Positions 26,468 through 37,020 are shown, counted from the first letter of the stretch. The stretch is 64,000 nt of DNA from Rahnella sp. AA (GCF_002834385.1 NZ_PITQ01000004.1:429158-493157), one strand, 5' to 3'. The notes: generated by a model from the letters alone, not told the origin. A program made the numbers and translations.

Positions 26468-27262
26468 CTACTTTGCAGATAAACGTTTTTGAGCTTGTTT
26501 TGCCGCATCGGTATTTGGGTATTGTTTCACGACCTGCGCGAAGACGGCTTTGGCTTTATCAGCCTGGCCTTTCTCTTGCATGATCACCCCAACCTTGTAC
26601 ATAGCGTCAGAACTTTTTGGGGACTTAGGATAGTTTTTGACCACAACTGCAAAATAATACGCAGCGTCGTCTTTATTACCCTTGTTGTAATACAACTGTC
26701 CTAACCAGTAGTTCGCGTTAGGCTGATAAGTTGAATCAGGGTATTTTTTGACGAAACTTTGAAAGGCAGCGATCGCCTCATCATATTGTTTCTTTTCCAG
26801 CGCCAGCGAAACAGCAGCGTTATAGTCGCTGTTCACATCGCCTGTGCTTGCAGGAGCTTGTGCAGCACCTGCGTCAGGCGTTGCGGCCGCAGCATTACCA
26901 GACACGTCACCTGTGGCTGCTGCCGCCCCCGTACTGGCGGCTCCGGCATTGCCCTGGCTTAAGCTGTCTAATTGATTAAAAATCTGCTTCTGGCGATCAG
27001 CAAGCTGGCTCAACTGATATTGGTTCTCCTGGATTTGGCCACGGAGAGTATCCATATCACGCTGGGTATCAGAAAGCTGTTGCTGGAGTTGAGTTAATAG
27101 CTGGCTATGAGCGTTAGAAATACGCTCCAGAGAGGTGACCCGATCTTCAATCGAGCCTGAGCCGACATCACTGATTGGCGCTTGGGCAGTAGCGGCCCAT
27201 GGGACCGCTACGCCAACCAGTAACGACAGACTCAACAGGTGAGTTCTGAAGTTACTGCTCAT
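26468..27262 (-). CDS. cpoB: CpoB (YbgF), Tol-associated coordinator of septal peptidoglycan synthesis
   Basis: This 264-residue periplasmic protein links PBP1B activity with Tol-Pal during constriction. It has a signal peptide ending about ATA-QA (residue 27), a trimerising coiled coil rich in Gln/Leu at about 40-105, a low-complexity Ala/Gly linker and a C-terminal TPR domain (YNAAVSLALEKKQYDEAIAA, YWLGQLYYNKG). It begins nine bases after pal and ends the tol operon. No convincing U-run terminator is seen after it; a hairpin at 26425-26449 may serve. Confidence 0.95.
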   Translation of the reverse strand: MSSNFRTHLLSLSLLVGVAVPWAATAQAPISDVGSGSIEDRVTSLERISNAHSQLLTQLQQQLSDTQRDMDTLRGQIQENQYQLSQLADRQKQIFNQLDSLSQGNAGAASTGAAAATGDVSGNAAAATPDAGAAQAPASTGDVNSDYNAAVSLALEKKQYDEAIAAFQSFVKKYPDSTYQPNANYWLGQLYYNKGNKDDAAYYFAVVVKNYPKSPKSSDAMYKVGVIMQEKGQADKAKAVFAQVVKQYPNTDAAKQAQKRLSAK

Positions 27263-27271
27263 GCGACTCTC

Positions 27272-27778
27272 TTAGTATACCAGTACGGCACGACGGTTTT
27301 TAGCGTAAGCCGCTTCGTCATGGCCCAGTACAGCTGGTTTTTCTTTACCGTAAGAAACGATAGAGATTTGGTCAGCAGAAACGCCTTTACCTTGCAGGTA
27401 CATTTTAACAGCAGTAGCACGACGTTCGCCCAGGGCGATGTTGTACTCTGGAGTACCACGTTCGTCAGCATGACCTTCAACAGTCACTTTGTAAGACGGG
27501 TTGCTACGCAGGAAAGCTGCGTGCGCGTCTAACATCTGAGCGAACTCGGAAGACACATCGTATTTGTCCAGGCCAAAGTAAACGATGTTGTTTTTCTGCA
27601 GCTCTTGCATCTGCAGACGCGCTTGCGCATCTGAAGACATGTTAGCGTTTTCAGTGCCAGCGCCAGAATTCAGACCCATACCAGATTGGTCATTTGCGTT
27701 TTTGTGAGAACTACAAGCAGCGACTGCCAGTACAGGCAATGCCAGCATCAGCCCTTTCAGCACTTTATTCAGTTGCAT
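27272..27778 (-). CDS. pal: Peptidoglycan-associated lipoprotein Pal
   Basis: This 168-residue outer-membrane lipoprotein binds peptidoglycan at the division site. The lipobox is VAAC with Cys22, and the OmpA-like domain includes [16 protein letters not shown] and [13 protein letters not shown] with the diaminopimelate-binding Asp and Arg. E. coli Pal is 173 aa. It sits 47 bases after tolB and nine before cpoB in the tol operon, and its product is relocated by TolB and the TolQRA motor. Confidence 0.97.
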   Translation of the reverse strand: MQLNKVLKGLMLALPVLAVAACSSHKNANDQSGMGLNSGAGTENANMSSDAQARLQMQELQKNNIVYFGLDKYDVSSEFAQMLDAHAAFLRSNPSYKVTVEGHADERGTPEYNIALGERRATAVKMYLQGKGVSADQISIVSYGKEKPAVLGHDEAAYAKNRRAVLVY

Positions 27779-27825
27779 CTATTCGATCCTTTTATAATTT
27801 TTTGCCATACATAGTTGTATATGCA

Positions 27826-29118
27826 TCACAGATACGGCGACCAGGCAGGAAATTTGACCTGTCCATCAGTTGCCGGAAGACGCGCTTTGAAACGCCCATC
27901 AGTCGATACCAGCTGCAATACGGAACCCAGCCCTTGAGAGGAACTGTAAATTACCATAGTGCCGTTAGGTGCGAGGCTAGGCGTTTCATCCAGGAACGTG
28001 TCCGTCAATGTTTGAACGGCTCCCGTTGCCAGATCTTGTTTAGCGATGTGCTGTGTACCGCTGGCGCTGCTCACCATGACCAGGAACTTACCATCTGCAC
28101 TTACGTCAGAGTCCTGATTCTGCGAGCCTTCCCAGGTCAGACGCTGAGGCGCACCGCCATTAATGCTTACTTTATAAACCTGTGGACGACCGCCCTGATC
28201 CGACGTGAAGGCCAGATTCTGGCTGTCCGGGAACCAGGTTGGTTCAGTATTATTACTGCGTCCATCAGTCACCTGACTGATTTGACCTGATCCCAGGTTC
28301 ATCACGTACAGGTTCAGGCTACCGCCTTTAGAAAGGGCGAATGCCAGTTTGGAACCATCCGGAGAGAAAGCCGGCGCACCGTTGTGACGAGGGAATGATG
28401 CGATCTGTTTGATTGCACCATTGGCCAGTGTCTGAACAACCAATGCTGAACGACCGCTTTCAAAAGTAACATACGCCAGCTTGCTACCATCCGGAGACCA
28501 GGCCGGAGACATCAAAGGCTCTGGTGAGCGGTGAACAACGAACTGGTTGTAACCATCGTAATCCGCTACGCGCAGTTCATACGGGAATTTACCACCGTTA
28601 GTTTGCACGATATAAGCGATACGGGTACGGAATGCGCCTTTAACACCGGTCAGTTTTTCGAAAACTTCATCACTCGCAGTATGGGCAGAATAACGTAACC
28701 ACTGTTTGGTCACTTTATACTGGTTTTGTGCCAGCACGGTGCCCGGAGCACCAGAGGTATCAACCAACTGGTACGACACCACATAGCTGCCATCGCCTGC
28801 AGGCTGAACCTGACCGATCACAACAGCATCGATACCCAGAGCGGTCCAGGCAGCAGGTGTGACTTCTGCGGCAGAGGTTGGCTGCTGTGGCATGCGTGAT
28901 GCATCGATCGGATTAAATTTGCCGCTGTTACGTAAGTCAGCCGCAACAATACCGCCCACATCTTCAGGTGGGGTACCCGGACCCGCCCATTTGAATGGCA
29001 CAACGCCAATCGGGCGAGCAGAATCTACCCCTTGGGTAATTTCAATGCGAACTTCTGCATGTACTACAGATGCCCACATCATCAAAAGGCCGAACGCTAC
29101 TCGAAATGCCTGCTTCAT
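27826..29118 (-). CDS. tolB: Tol-Pal system periplasmic protein TolB
   Basis: This 430-residue protein has the same length as E. coli TolB. A signal peptide ends at about VHA (residue 21), the N-terminal alpha/beta domain follows, and from about residue 170 a six-bladed beta-propeller with repeated [19 protein letters not shown] motifs binds Pal. The ATG at 29118 follows GGGAGATACA and matches the family start MKQAFRVA; a longer frame from 29184 is rejected. TolB cycles between Pal and TolA. Confidence 0.97.
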   Translation of the reverse strand: MKQAFRVAFGLLMMWASVVHAEVRIEITQGVDSARPIGVVPFKWAGPGTPPEDVGGIVAADLRNSGKFNPIDASRMPQQPTSAAEVTPAAWTALGIDAVVIGQVQPAGDGSYVVSYQLVDTSGAPGTVLAQNQYKVTKQWLRYSAHTASDEVFEKLTGVKGAFRTRIAYIVQTNGGKFPYELRVADYDGYNQFVVHRSPEPLMSPAWSPDGSKLAYVTFESGRSALVVQTLANGAIKQIASFPRHNGAPAFSPDGSKLAFALSKGGSLNLYVMNLGSGQISQVTDGRSNNTEPTWFPDSQNLAFTSDQGGRPQVYKVSINGGAPQRLTWEGSQNQDSDVSADGKFLVMVSSASGTQHIAKQDLATGAVQTLTDTFLDETPSLAPNGTMVIYSSSQGLGSVLQLVSTDGRFKARLPATDGQVKFPAWSPYL

Positions 29119-29248
29119 TGTATCTCCCTTATCTGGACGTATCTGCCCGCGATAATTTAGCAGAATTTTAACAAACCAACGCATACAAAACTAGAATTAC
29201 ACCCTGCAAACTATCGTAAAATTCTGAAAAGAAGTTATTTTCATCTTT

Positions 29249-30481
29249 CTACGGTTTAAAATCTAACGGAGCATTTTTAAACACTTCATAAACTGCATCA
29301 GAAGGCGGTTTCGGGAACTTAGCCTGTCGGGCCGCAGCAAGCGCTGCCTGACAAAGAGCCGGATCGCCTCCCTCGGCCGTTACACTATTCAAAGAACCAT
29401 CTGGTGCCATTTTAACGCGCAACGTACAGGTTTTACCGGCATAGGATGAGGCATCATAGAACCGGCTCTCAATGGCGGCCTTAATCTGGCTACCATAGTT
29501 AGCAATATCAGCACCGGATGCACCCGCCTTTTTCTGAGTTCCTTTGCCAGCCGGAGCAGAAGCTCCACCACCCGTTGAACCTTTCGGCGCATTTTTAGAA
29601 TCGGCCAACCCGTCAAATAAATTATTTGCGTCAGCCGCTTCCTTGGCAGCCGCAGCCGCAGCCGCTTTTTTATCTGCAGCCGCTTTCTTCGCAGCAGCGG
29701 CAGCTTCAGCTTTCTTCTCAGCAGCAGCGGCGGCTTTAGCATCGGCTGCTGCTTTTGCATCCGCGTCAGCCTGCGCCTTCGCATCAGCAGCCGCCTGAGC
29801 TTTAGCCTCTGCGGCTGCTTGTTTTTTGGCTTCTGCAGCGGCTTCTTTCTTCGCGTCAGCTTCAGCTTGTTTTTTCGCAGCCGCAGCTGCCGCCGCGGCT
29901 TCAGCGTCAGCCTGTTTTTTGGCATCAGCCGCCGCTTTCTTCTGCGCATCGGCCTGTGCTTTAGCGGCTTCTTTTGCTGCATCAGCTTTCGCCTGAGCGG
30001 CAGCTTTAGCCGCTTCGGCCTTCGCTTGTGCAGCAGCAGCTTCTGCCTGTTTCTGTTGTTCTTTCGCCTGCTCTGCGGCCTGTTCTGCCTGTTTCTGCTG
30101 CTGAGCCTGTTCCTGAGCTTGCTGCTTCGCAGCATCCTGCGCCTGCAGACGCTCTTTTTCGAGCTCTTTCAGGCGCTGTTGTTCTGCGGCCTGTTTCTGC
30201 TGAAGTTCTTCAGCCTGTTGCTCTGATTTTTTCTGACGCGCTTGTGCAGCACGTTGGGAATCAGCCTGTTGCTGCTGCTGACGGTTGTATTGATCGACTA
30301 CAGCACTTGGATCAACCATTACGGCAGAGATATCACTGCCACCACCGCCGCCGCTCATGCTGGTATCTTCGTCCAGCGATCCCCAAATCAACAGGGCTAT
30401 AATGATGATATGCAGAACGACCGAAACAATAACGGCGCGTTTGAGCTTATCGTTTTGTTCAGTTGCAGTTGCCTTTACCAA
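29249..30481 (-). CDS. tolA: TolA, inner-membrane envelope-spanning Tol protein
   Basis: This 410-residue protein has one N-terminal membrane helix (about 14-34, AVIVSVVLHIIIIALLIWG) with the SHLS-like SVVLH face that contacts TolQR. A long Ala/Lys/Glu/Gln helix of KAEA-type repeats (about 60-300) spans the periplasm, and the C-terminal domain from about residue 315 (ADIANYGSQIKAAIESRFY) binds TolB and Pal, and also colicins and phage. E. coli TolA is 421 aa. The repetitive part is expected to vary in length between strains. Confidence 0.96.
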   Translation of the reverse strand: MVKATATEQNDKLKRAVIVSVVLHIIIIALLIWGSLDEDTSMSGGGGGSDISAVMVDPSAVVDQYNRQQQQQADSQRAAQARQKKSEQQAEELQQKQAAEQQRLKELEKERLQAQDAAKQQAQEQAQQQKQAEQAAEQAKEQQKQAEAAAAQAKAEAAKAAAQAKADAAKEAAKAQADAQKKAAADAKKQADAEAAAAAAAAKKQAEADAKKEAAAEAKKQAAAEAKAQAAADAKAQADADAKAAADAKAAAAAEKKAEAAAAAKKAAADKKAAAAAAAKEAADANNLFDGLADSKNAPKGSTGGGASAPAGKGTQKKAGASGADIANYGSQIKAAIESRFYDASSYAGKTCTLRVKMAPDGSLNSVTAEGGDPALCQAALAAARQAKFPKPPSDAVYEVFKNAPLDFKP

Positions 30482-30595
30482 AATAGATTTCCCAAGACAG
30501 GATTACTAAAAACCCGGTTCCTGCAGCGCCTGTCGTACTCTTTTAACAAGCCAGGGAGTGCCGGGTTTCAAATAAGTGTTACAAATTACCTATCC

Positions 30596-31027
30596 TCAGA
30601 TAGGTTGTGTCATCAATCCGACAGACTTCACGCCAGCCTGATGCAGCATATTCAGCGCCTTAATGATTTCATCATAAGGTACGTCTTTAGCGCCACCGAT
30701 CAGGAATACTGTCTTCGGATTGGCCTGAATGCGGCTGGTCGCTTCTGCGACAACCTGCTGTTCCGGCAACTGTTCCATGCGCTGATGGTCAACCACAATC
30801 GTGTACTGACCTACGCCAGAAACTTCCACAATCACTGGCGGGTTATCATCGCTGGACACCGTTTTTGAATCCGTCGCATCAGGCAAATCGACTTCTACAC
30901 TCTGAGTAATGATGGGCGCGGTTGCCATGAAAATCAGCAACAGAACCAGCAATACGTCCAGAAGTGGAACGATGTTGATTTCCGACTTACCTTCGCGGCG
31001 GTTACGACGACCTCGTGAACGAGCCAT
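30596..31027 (-). CDS. tolR: TolR, Tol motor protein
   Basis: This 143-residue protein (E. coli 142) is an ExbD/TolR-type motor subunit. One membrane helix (about 18-40) carries the essential proton-channel Asp in INIVPLLDVLLVLLLIFM, and the periplasmic domain binds peptidoglycan. It follows tolQ by 11 bases; the gap to tolA is 114 bases. Together with TolQ it converts proton flow into TolA movement. Confidence 0.97.
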   Translation of the reverse strand: MARSRGRRNRREGKSEINIVPLLDVLLVLLLIFMATAPIITQSVEVDLPDATDSKTVSSDDNPPVIVEVSGVGQYTIVVDHQRMEQLPEQQVVAEATSRIQANPKTVFLIGGAKDVPYDEIIKALNMLHQAGVKSVGLMTQPI

Positions 31028-31038
31028 ACTCTCCCCCT

Positions 31039-31728
31039 TTAATTACTGCTGGTTTCGCGAGAGAAAGCCTGACGGTGCAGGATAGCCGTGAATTCTTCCA
31101 TGAAGTTATCGTAGTTTTGCTCGAGCTTATTCACGCGCTGGTTCAGGCGGTTGTACGCCATAACAGCAGGAATAGCGGCGAACAGACCAATCGCGGTCGC
31201 GATCAGTGCTTCTGCGATACCTGGCGCAACCATTTGCAAGGTAGCCTGTTTCACAGAACCCAAACCGATAAAGGCATGCATAATCCCCCAGACCGTACCG
31301 AACAGGCCGATATATGGACTGATGGAACCCACGGTGCCGAGAAAAGGAATGTGTGTTTCAAGCGATTCGAGTTCACGATTAAAGGAAATGCGCATCGCAC
31401 GGGATGAGCCTTCAATCACGGCTTCCGGCGCGTGGCTGTTGGCACGATGGAGGCGTGCGAATTCTTTAAAACCAGAATGGAAGATTTGCTCTGCCCCGCT
31501 CAGGGTTTCGCGACGGCCCTGGCTTTCCTGATACAAACGGGAAAGCTCAATACCGGACCAGAATTTATCTTCGAACGCTTCTGCCTCGCGGGTAGCGGCA
31601 TTCAGCACCTTCGTGCGTTGAATGATGATCGCCCAGGACGCGATAGAGAAACACACCAGGACAAGCATAATCAGCTTGACCAGAATGCTGGCCTTCAAAA
31701 ATAAATCAAGAATGTTCATGTCAGTCAC
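31039..31728 (-). CDS. tolQ: TolQ, Tol motor protein
   Basis: This 229-residue inner-membrane protein (E. coli 230) has three transmembrane helices (about 10-36, 135-160, 170-195), the last two with the conserved [11 protein letters not shown] and [17 protein letters not shown] segments. The start is a GTG at 31728 that overlaps the ybgC stop as GTGA, the same arrangement as in E. coli; an internal ATG three codons later could also serve. Five TolQ surround two TolR in the motor. Confidence 0.97.
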   Translation of the reverse strand: MTDMNILDLFLKASILVKLIMLVLVCFSIASWAIIIQRTKVLNAATREAEAFEDKFWSGIELSRLYQESQGRRETLSGAEQIFHSGFKEFARLHRANSHAPEAVIEGSSRAMRISFNRELESLETHIPFLGTVGSISPYIGLFGTVWGIMHAFIGLGSVKQATLQMVAPGIAEALIATAIGLFAAIPAVMAYNRLNQRVNKLEQNYDNFMEEFTAILHRQAFSRETSSN

Positions 31729-32129
31729 TGCTTAAACTCCGCGACAATAGACTTAGGAAGCGCTCGGGGCTTCATTTGGTGTGGATCAATGCATGCAATT
31801 AACACTTCTGCAGAACTCAGAAGGTTTCCATGCGAATCAAGAATTCGTTGTGCAAAAGTAAGAGAAGCTCCGCGAATGGACGTAATCTCACTCTGAACAT
31901 CCAGCAAATCATCTAAGCGAGCTGGTGCAAAGTATTCGACCGTCATGCGGCGGACAGCAAAAGCGACGTGTTCTCCCAGCAACTGTTGCTGGTGAAAATT
32001 GCGTTGGCGCAACATCTCTGTGCGAGCCCTTTCATAAAAGGCGACGTATCGGGCATGGTAGACCACGCCTCCCGCGTCTGTGTCTTCGTAATAGACACGA
32101 ACCGGCCATCGGAACAACGAATTACTCAC
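31725..32129 (-). CDS. ybgC: YbgC acyl-CoA thioesterase of the tol operon
   Basis: This 134-residue hotdog-fold thioesterase hydrolyses acyl-CoA or acyl-ACP thioesters and is the first gene of tol. The catalytic motif [16 protein letters not shown] holds the nucleophilic Asp. I chose the GTG at 32129, which gives the same 134 residues as E. coli YbgC ([17 protein letters not shown] start); a longer frame from an ATG at 32171 adds 14 non-conserved residues. Its stop overlaps the tolQ start. Confidence 0.92.
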   Translation of the reverse strand: MSNSLFRWPVRVYYEDTDAGGVVYHARYVAFYERARTEMLRQRNFHQQQLLGEHVAFAVRRMTVEYFAPARLDDLLDVQSEITSIRGASLTFAQRILDSHGNLLSSAEVLIACIDPHQMKPRALPKSIVAEFKQ

Positions 32130-32204
32130 TCTACATCCCGTAATGCAATTTGACGGCACTACTATACGCAAGTGAATTGGGGTTGGGAATGGGTAGAAAT
32201 GCTG

Positions 32205-32237
32205 GAATGAAAATAATTATGGGCCAGAACGGCCCAT
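32205..32237 (-). terminator. Probable terminator of the cydABX-ybgE operon
   Basis: ATGGGCC (32219-32225) pairs with GGCCCAT (32231-32237) around AGAAC. On the minus strand it is followed by AATTATTTTCATT, a moderate U tract. It lies 44 bases after ybgE and before the ybgC promoter region. Confidence 0.6.
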
Positions 32238-32280
32238 AGGAAAATTACTGTAAATTTGTGTGTTTTTAAGGCGATAAAAG

Positions 32281-32574
32281 TCAGCTAAAAAAGTAAAACA
32301 GCCCGGCGGCCAGCGCAATCATCGCCAGTAACGGTGAAAAAAATGATTTCCACACCGAATTTTTCGGACGGAAGCCCAGACCATGAATAACACCGCTACA
32401 CACAGCCCATATCAGAATGAGCCCATGCCACACTTCCAGCTGGCTGGTCGACGAGGCAAACATCCCCGGCTTCCAGAAAACACACCCGGCCAGCACCAGC
32501 GACATCACAAGGGAAAGGGCCCGCAAGGGGCCCTTGTCTGTGACGGCGTAAACTTTATCCGCAATCACACTCAT
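32281..32574 (-). CDS. ybgE: YbgE, membrane protein of the cytochrome bd operon
   Basis: This 97-residue protein has three hydrophobic helices (about 19-37, 46-68 and 78-97) and the conserved WHGLILIWAVCSGVIHGLGFRP segment typical of the cyd-associated YbgE family. It is the last gene of cydABX-ybgE and begins two bases after the cydX stop. Its role is not settled; it may help assembly of the oxidase. Confidence 0.9.
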   Translation of the reverse strand: MSVIADKVYAVTDKGPLRALSLVMSLVLAGCVFWKPGMFASSTSQLEVWHGLILIWAVCSGVIHGLGFRPKNSVWKSFFSPLLAMIALAAGLFYFFS

Positions 32575-32576
32575 CG

Positions 32577-32690
32577 TTACTTCTCTTCTTTAGCCGCTTT
32601 GTTGGCTTCGCTGTGCTCAAGCGCCAGCGCGGTCATGATACCAAATGAGCAAGCCAGCAAGGTGCCGAGGATCCAGGCAAAATACCACAT
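32577..32690 (-). CDS. cydX: CydX, small subunit of cytochrome bd-I oxidase
   Basis: This 37-residue single-helix protein reads MWYFAWILGTLLACSFG and ends ALEHSEANKAAKEEK. E. coli CydX (37 aa) has the same MWYFAWILGT start. It packs against CydA and stabilises the haems of the oxidase. It lies between cydB (10-base gap) and ybgE (two-base gap). Confidence 0.95.
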   Translation of the reverse strand: MWYFAWILGTLLACSFGIMTALALEHSEANKAAKEEK

Positions 32691-32700
32691 GGTGTTCTCC

Positions 32701-33840
32701 TTAATACAGCGAATGCTTGTTGTTCTCGATGTACGTTTTATCGAGGCGACCGAACATCTTGTAATACGCCCATGAGGTGTAAATCAGGATGATTGGTACA
32801 AAGATGCACGCCACAACGGTCATCACTCTCAACGTCAGTAAGGTAGACGTTGCATCCCACATGGTCAGGCTGACGTTTGGATCAGTGATTGACGGCATGA
32901 CGAACGGGAACATAGTGATACCGGCAGTCAGGATCACACAGGCGATAGTCAGTGAGTTACTGACGAAAGCCAGCGCCGCTTTATTCATACTAGAGAACAG
33001 GATTGTCAGCAGCGGCAAGATCACACCCAGCGCAGGGATCGCCCACAAAGCAGGGATCTTATTGAAGTTAGCCAGCCATGCGCCCGCTTCATGAGAAACC
33101 GTTTTATGTAGCGGATTTGACGGGCCTGCGTGCTCCAGTACGGAAGTCACGGTGAAACCATCAATGCCTTTAACAACCCAGATACCCGCCAGCAGGAAGC
33201 AGACCATCATGATCAGCGCAGAAATCTGCGATGCCTTGCGGGTACGCAGGTGCAGTTCACCGACTGTACGCATTTGCAGGTAGGTTGCGCCCTGGGTAAT
33301 CAGCATAGTCAGGCTGACCAGACCCGCCAGAATACCAAACGGGTTCAGCAACTGAATCAGGTTACCGGTGTAGAACAGGCGCAGGTCGGTATCAATGTGG
33401 AACGGCACGCCCTGTAACAGGTTACCGAAGGCCACACCAAAGACCAGAGATGGCACGAAGCTACCAATGAAGATGCCCCAGTCCCACATTCCACGCCAGC
33501 GCGCATTGTCCAGTTTTGAACGGTAGTCAAAGCCCAGCGGACGGAAGAATAATGCGCATAGCACCAGAACCATTGCCGCATAAAAACCTGAGAATGCCGC
33601 GGCATAAACCATCGGCCAGGCAGCAAATAACGCGCCGCCTGCGGTGATCAGCCAGACCTGGTTACCGTCCCAGTGCGGGGCGATCGCATTGATCATGATC
33701 CGGCGGTCGGTATCGGTTTTACCGATGATCCGCACCAGAATCCCCACACCCATATCAAATCCATCAGTGACTGCGAAGCCGATAAACAGCACGCCAATCA
33801 GCGCCCACCAGATGAACCGTAAACTTTCATAATCGAACAT
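32701..33840 (-). CDS. cydB: Cytochrome bd-I ubiquinol oxidase subunit II, CydB
   Basis: This 379-residue inner-membrane protein (E. coli 379) has about eight or nine transmembrane helices. It begins MFDYESLRFIWWALIGVLFIGFAVTDGFDMG, the family signature that includes the conserved Asp residues of the proton path. It supports the haem-bearing CydA rather than binding haem itself. It follows cydA by 15 bases. Confidence 0.97.
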   Translation of the reverse strand: MFDYESLRFIWWALIGVLFIGFAVTDGFDMGVGILVRIIGKTDTDRRIMINAIAPHWDGNQVWLITAGGALFAAWPMVYAAAFSGFYAAMVLVLCALFFRPLGFDYRSKLDNARWRGMWDWGIFIGSFVPSLVFGVAFGNLLQGVPFHIDTDLRLFYTGNLIQLLNPFGILAGLVSLTMLITQGATYLQMRTVGELHLRTRKASQISALIMMVCFLLAGIWVVKGIDGFTVTSVLEHAGPSNPLHKTVSHEAGAWLANFNKIPALWAIPALGVILPLLTILFSSMNKAALAFVSNSLTIACVILTAGITMFPFVMPSITDPNVSLTMWDATSTLLTLRVMTVVACIFVPIILIYTSWAYYKMFGRLDKTYIENNKHSLY

Positions 33841-33855
33841 AGTCGGACTCCCTAA

Positions 33856-35424
33856 TTACTGAGCTTGCTGAAGCGGAGCTGAAGGTTGTTCAAAATGATA
33901 GCGACCTGTTTTCAGGCTACTTGGCCCCAGGCGCACATATTTGAACATCAGGAACATCTCAGCGACCAGGAACAGGGTATACAAGCCGCAGATCAGGATC
34001 ATTGACGACAGCACATCACCGACGGTCAATGAAGAGTGCGCAATGGCCGTAGGTAAGATTTCACCAATCGCCCAAGGCTGACGACCATACTCTGCAACAA
34101 ACCAGCCAGATTCAACCGCAATCCACGGCAATGGCAAACCAAACAGCACGGCGCGATGCAGCCAGCGTTTTTCGCCAATTTTACCGCGAACAACCGCGAA
34201 GAATGACAGACCAATCAGAAGCAGCATCAGGATGCCGCAGGCAACCATGATACGGAACGCGAAGTACAGAGGCAGAACGCGCGGAATAGAATCTTTCGTC
34301 GCCTTCTGGATTTGTGCGTCAGTCGCATCGGTCACTTTGTCGGTATAGCGTTTCAGCAATAACCCGTATCCCAGGTCTTGCTTGGTTTTTTCAAAGTCAC
34401 TGCGCACGGTCGGGTCGGTGTTACCTGAACGTAATTCTTGCAGCAGGTTGTACGCTTTCATCCCGTTACGGATACGCACTTCATGTTGCGTCATCAGGTC
34501 TTTCAGACCGGTTACCGGCGTATCCACAGAACGCGTAGCAATCAGGCCGAGCAGGTAAGGAATTTGAATGGAGTATTCATTTTCCATTTTGTCCTGATTT
34601 GGCAAGCCGAACAGCGTGAAGCTGGCCGGTGCAGGTTGGGTATCCCACTCTGCTTCAATTGCCGCCAGTTTAGTTTTCTGTACGTCACCCATTTCGTAAC
34701 CGGATTCATCACCCAGCACGATAACAGACAGTACAGCCGCCAGACCAAAGCTTGCCGCGATAGCAAAAGAGCGCTTCGCAAAGCCCACATCGCGGCCTTT
34801 GAGCAGGTAGTATGAGCTGATAGCCAGAACGAACATCGCACCTGTCACATAGCCGGATGCAACGGTGTGTACGAATTTAACCTGCGCAACCGGGTTCAGA
34901 ACCAGCTCGGAGAAGCTGATCATTTCCATACGCATGGTTTCGTAGTTGAAGGTAGAAGCAATCGGGTTTTGCATCCATCCGTTCGCCACCAGGATCCACA
35001 AGGCAGACAAGTTTGAGCCGAGGGCAACAAACCAGGTTACCGCCATGTGCTGAACTTTAGACAGGCGATCCCAACCGAAGAAGAAGAGGCCGACTAATGT
35101 TGATTCCAGGAAGAACGCCATCAAACCTTCAATCGCCAGAGGCGCACCGAAGATATCACCGACGTAATGTGAGAAATATGACCAGTTAGTCCCGAACTGG
35201 AATTCCATGGTTAACCCGGTAGCAACACCAATGGCAAAGTTAATTGCAAAAAGTTTGCCCCAGAATTTGGTCATATCTTTATAGATTTGTTTGCCGGAAA
35301 GCACATACACCGTTTCCATAATTGCCAGTAAAAACGCCATACCCAGCGTTAATGGGACAAATAGGAAATGGTACGTGGCTGTTAAGGCAAACTGTAAACG
35401 CGACAGTTCAACGATATCAAACAT
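33856..35424 (-). CDS. cydA: Cytochrome bd-I ubiquinol oxidase subunit I, CydA
   Basis: This 522-residue subunit (E. coli 522) binds haems b558, b595 and d and oxidises ubiquinol while reducing oxygen with high affinity. His19, a haem b595 ligand, is present in [12 protein letters not shown], and the long Q-loop (residues about 255-390) is of E. coli length. The ATG at 35424 gives the family N terminus [16 protein letters not shown]; the frame is open 24 codons further upstream but that extension is not conserved. It heads cydABX-ybgE, usually induced by ArcA in low oxygen. Confidence 0.97.
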   Translation of the reverse strand: MFDIVELSRLQFALTATYHFLFVPLTLGMAFLLAIMETVYVLSGKQIYKDMTKFWGKLFAINFAIGVATGLTMEFQFGTNWSYFSHYVGDIFGAPLAIEGLMAFFLESTLVGLFFFGWDRLSKVQHMAVTWFVALGSNLSALWILVANGWMQNPIASTFNYETMRMEMISFSELVLNPVAQVKFVHTVASGYVTGAMFVLAISSYYLLKGRDVGFAKRSFAIAASFGLAAVLSVIVLGDESGYEMGDVQKTKLAAIEAEWDTQPAPASFTLFGLPNQDKMENEYSIQIPYLLGLIATRSVDTPVTGLKDLMTQHEVRIRNGMKAYNLLQELRSGNTDPTVRSDFEKTKQDLGYGLLLKRYTDKVTDATDAQIQKATKDSIPRVLPLYFAFRIMVACGILMLLLIGLSFFAVVRGKIGEKRWLHRAVLFGLPLPWIAVESGWFVAEYGRQPWAIGEILPTAIAHSSLTVGDVLSSMILICGLYTLFLVAEMFLMFKYVRLGPSSLKTGRYHFEQPSAPLQQAQ

Positions 35425-36046
35425 CTTGACCCCTTGCTCCTCGGAGGAAGACCCCAAATTGCGATCTTTGACGAACCGGTTGCCGGAACGCCTCATGACT
35501 ACCAGTATTCAAATGTGTGTAGAACAGAAATGTCCGTGTTCAGTCAGAGTGAGACAGATCGCAAACATCCTGATGCCCGAAGAAGACACAGCCAGTGAGC
35601 CTTATTAAGGGCAGCGCGGGCGGGCGAAATCACGGGAAAAGTAAACATGCAAAAAACTGATGTTACAGAACCATTATGTTACGCCACTAATTCCACACAA
35701 TAAATAGGTTTTTTAGTGACACAAAGCGGATTTCTGTATGCAGGTCAATTTCATGGCAAAACAGCCAAAATTACCGTAATTGATCTGACGCAATTTAAGC
35801 CTATCTCCTTGTTTATTTCTATAATATCCACGTCAATTTCTAAAAAAATATTCCAGAATGTTAACCTATGGTTTCATTGAGATTTAATGATGACAATATT
35901 GTTAATTATTTGTATTTTTATGGTTGGCATTAATAGCCGCAATGCTACCTTTCAAACCCTAAGTATTAACGTTTTATTTTCAATGAACCAATCGTGCTTT
36001 GTTAATAAATATAGCTCAAATAATAGATTGTTAAATATTTTGGATA
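35425..36046. other. Long AT-rich intergenic region upstream of cydA
   Basis: About 620 bases without a supported gene separate cydA from the sucD terminator. The half near cydA should hold the cyd promoters. A TTGATCTGACGCAA at 35780-35793 resembles an FNR site (one perfect half, TTGAT), and AT-rich GTTAATT-type runs near 35880-35930 would suit ArcA or H-NS. A 61-codon open frame at 35887-36072 has no ribosome-binding site or recognisable protein. In E. coli mngR-mngA-mngB lie in this place. Confidence 0.6.
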
Positions 36047-36050
36047 AAAT

Positions 36051-36074
36051 AAAAAAGGCCACCCTAAGGTGACC
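36051..36074 (-). terminator. Rho-independent terminator of the sdh-suc operon
   Basis: On the minus strand GGTCACC pairs with GGTGGCC (one G-U) around a TTAG loop, followed by TTTTTT. A second, upstream stem in the 3' UTR, CGCACCGGAA/TTCCGGCGCG, lies at 36114-36137. Together they form a structured 3' UTR of about 100 bases. Confidence 0.9.
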
Positions 36075-36148
36075 AACATGTCGAATCTTTTTCTTATATA
36101 AACCGGCTTAAATCGCACCGGAAATTGTTCCGGCGCGACCCGTCATAT

Positions 36149-37020
36149 TTATTGCGGCAGAACCGATTTCACTGCTTCACCGATATCGGCCAGGCTGCGA
36201 ACGGTCTTGACGCCGGCCGCTTCCAGCGCAGCAAACTTCTCGTCCGCCGTGCCTTTACCACCGGCAATGATGGCACCCGCGTGGCCCATACGTTTGCCTT
36301 TTGGCGCTGTCACACCGGCGATATAGCCAACAACTGGTTTGGTCACGTGTGCTTTGATGTAAGCCGCTGCTTCCTCTTCCGCGTTACCACCGATTTCACC
36401 GATCATCACGATCACTTCGGTCTGCGGATCTTCCTGGAACAGCTTAAGGATATCGATGAAGTTAGAGCCCGGGATCGGGTCACCGCCGATACCGACACAG
36501 GTAGACTGGCCGTAGCCGTAATCTGTGGTCTGTTTAACCGCTTCATACGTCAGCGTACCCGAGCGGGAAACGATGCCCACTTTACCCGGCAGGTGAATGT
36601 GGCCCGGCATGATACCGATTTTGCATTCACCCGGGGTGATCACGCCCGGGCAGTTTGGCCCGATCATAACCGCATCGCTCTGATCCAGTTTCACTTTAAC
36701 CACCAGCATATCCAGCGTCGGGATGCCTTCAGTGATACAGATGATCAGTTTGATACCCGCATCCAGCGCTTCCAGAATGGAATCTTTACAGAATGGCGCG
36801 GGAACATAAATGACAGACGCAGTCGCGCCGGTAGTCTCAACCGCTTCGCGAACGGTATTGAACACTGGCAGACCGAGATGTTCGGTGCCGCCTTTGCCTG
36901 GCGTTACGCCGCCAACCATTTTTGTGCCGTAGGCGATGGCTTGTTCGGAGTGGAAAGTCCCCTGGCTACCGGTGAAGCCCTGGCAGATAACTTTGGTGTT
37001 CTTGTTGATTAAAATCGACA

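Noticed and set aside
29389..30226. Long open frames on both strands across tolA (for example 29389-30135 and 29819-30226)
   Set aside because: They are shadow frames of the Ala/Lys-rich repeat in tolA. The translations are low complexity and have no start context.
35887..36072. 61-codon frame upstream of cydA
   Set aside because: It has no Shine-Dalgarno site, AT-driven composition, and runs into the suc terminator.
36125..37012. A 295-codon frame opposite sucD and a 436-codon frame opposite sucA (40774-42084)
   Set aside because: They are antisense to strongly conserved genes, lack ribosome-binding sites, and give His/Arg/Phe-rich sequences typical of shadow frames.
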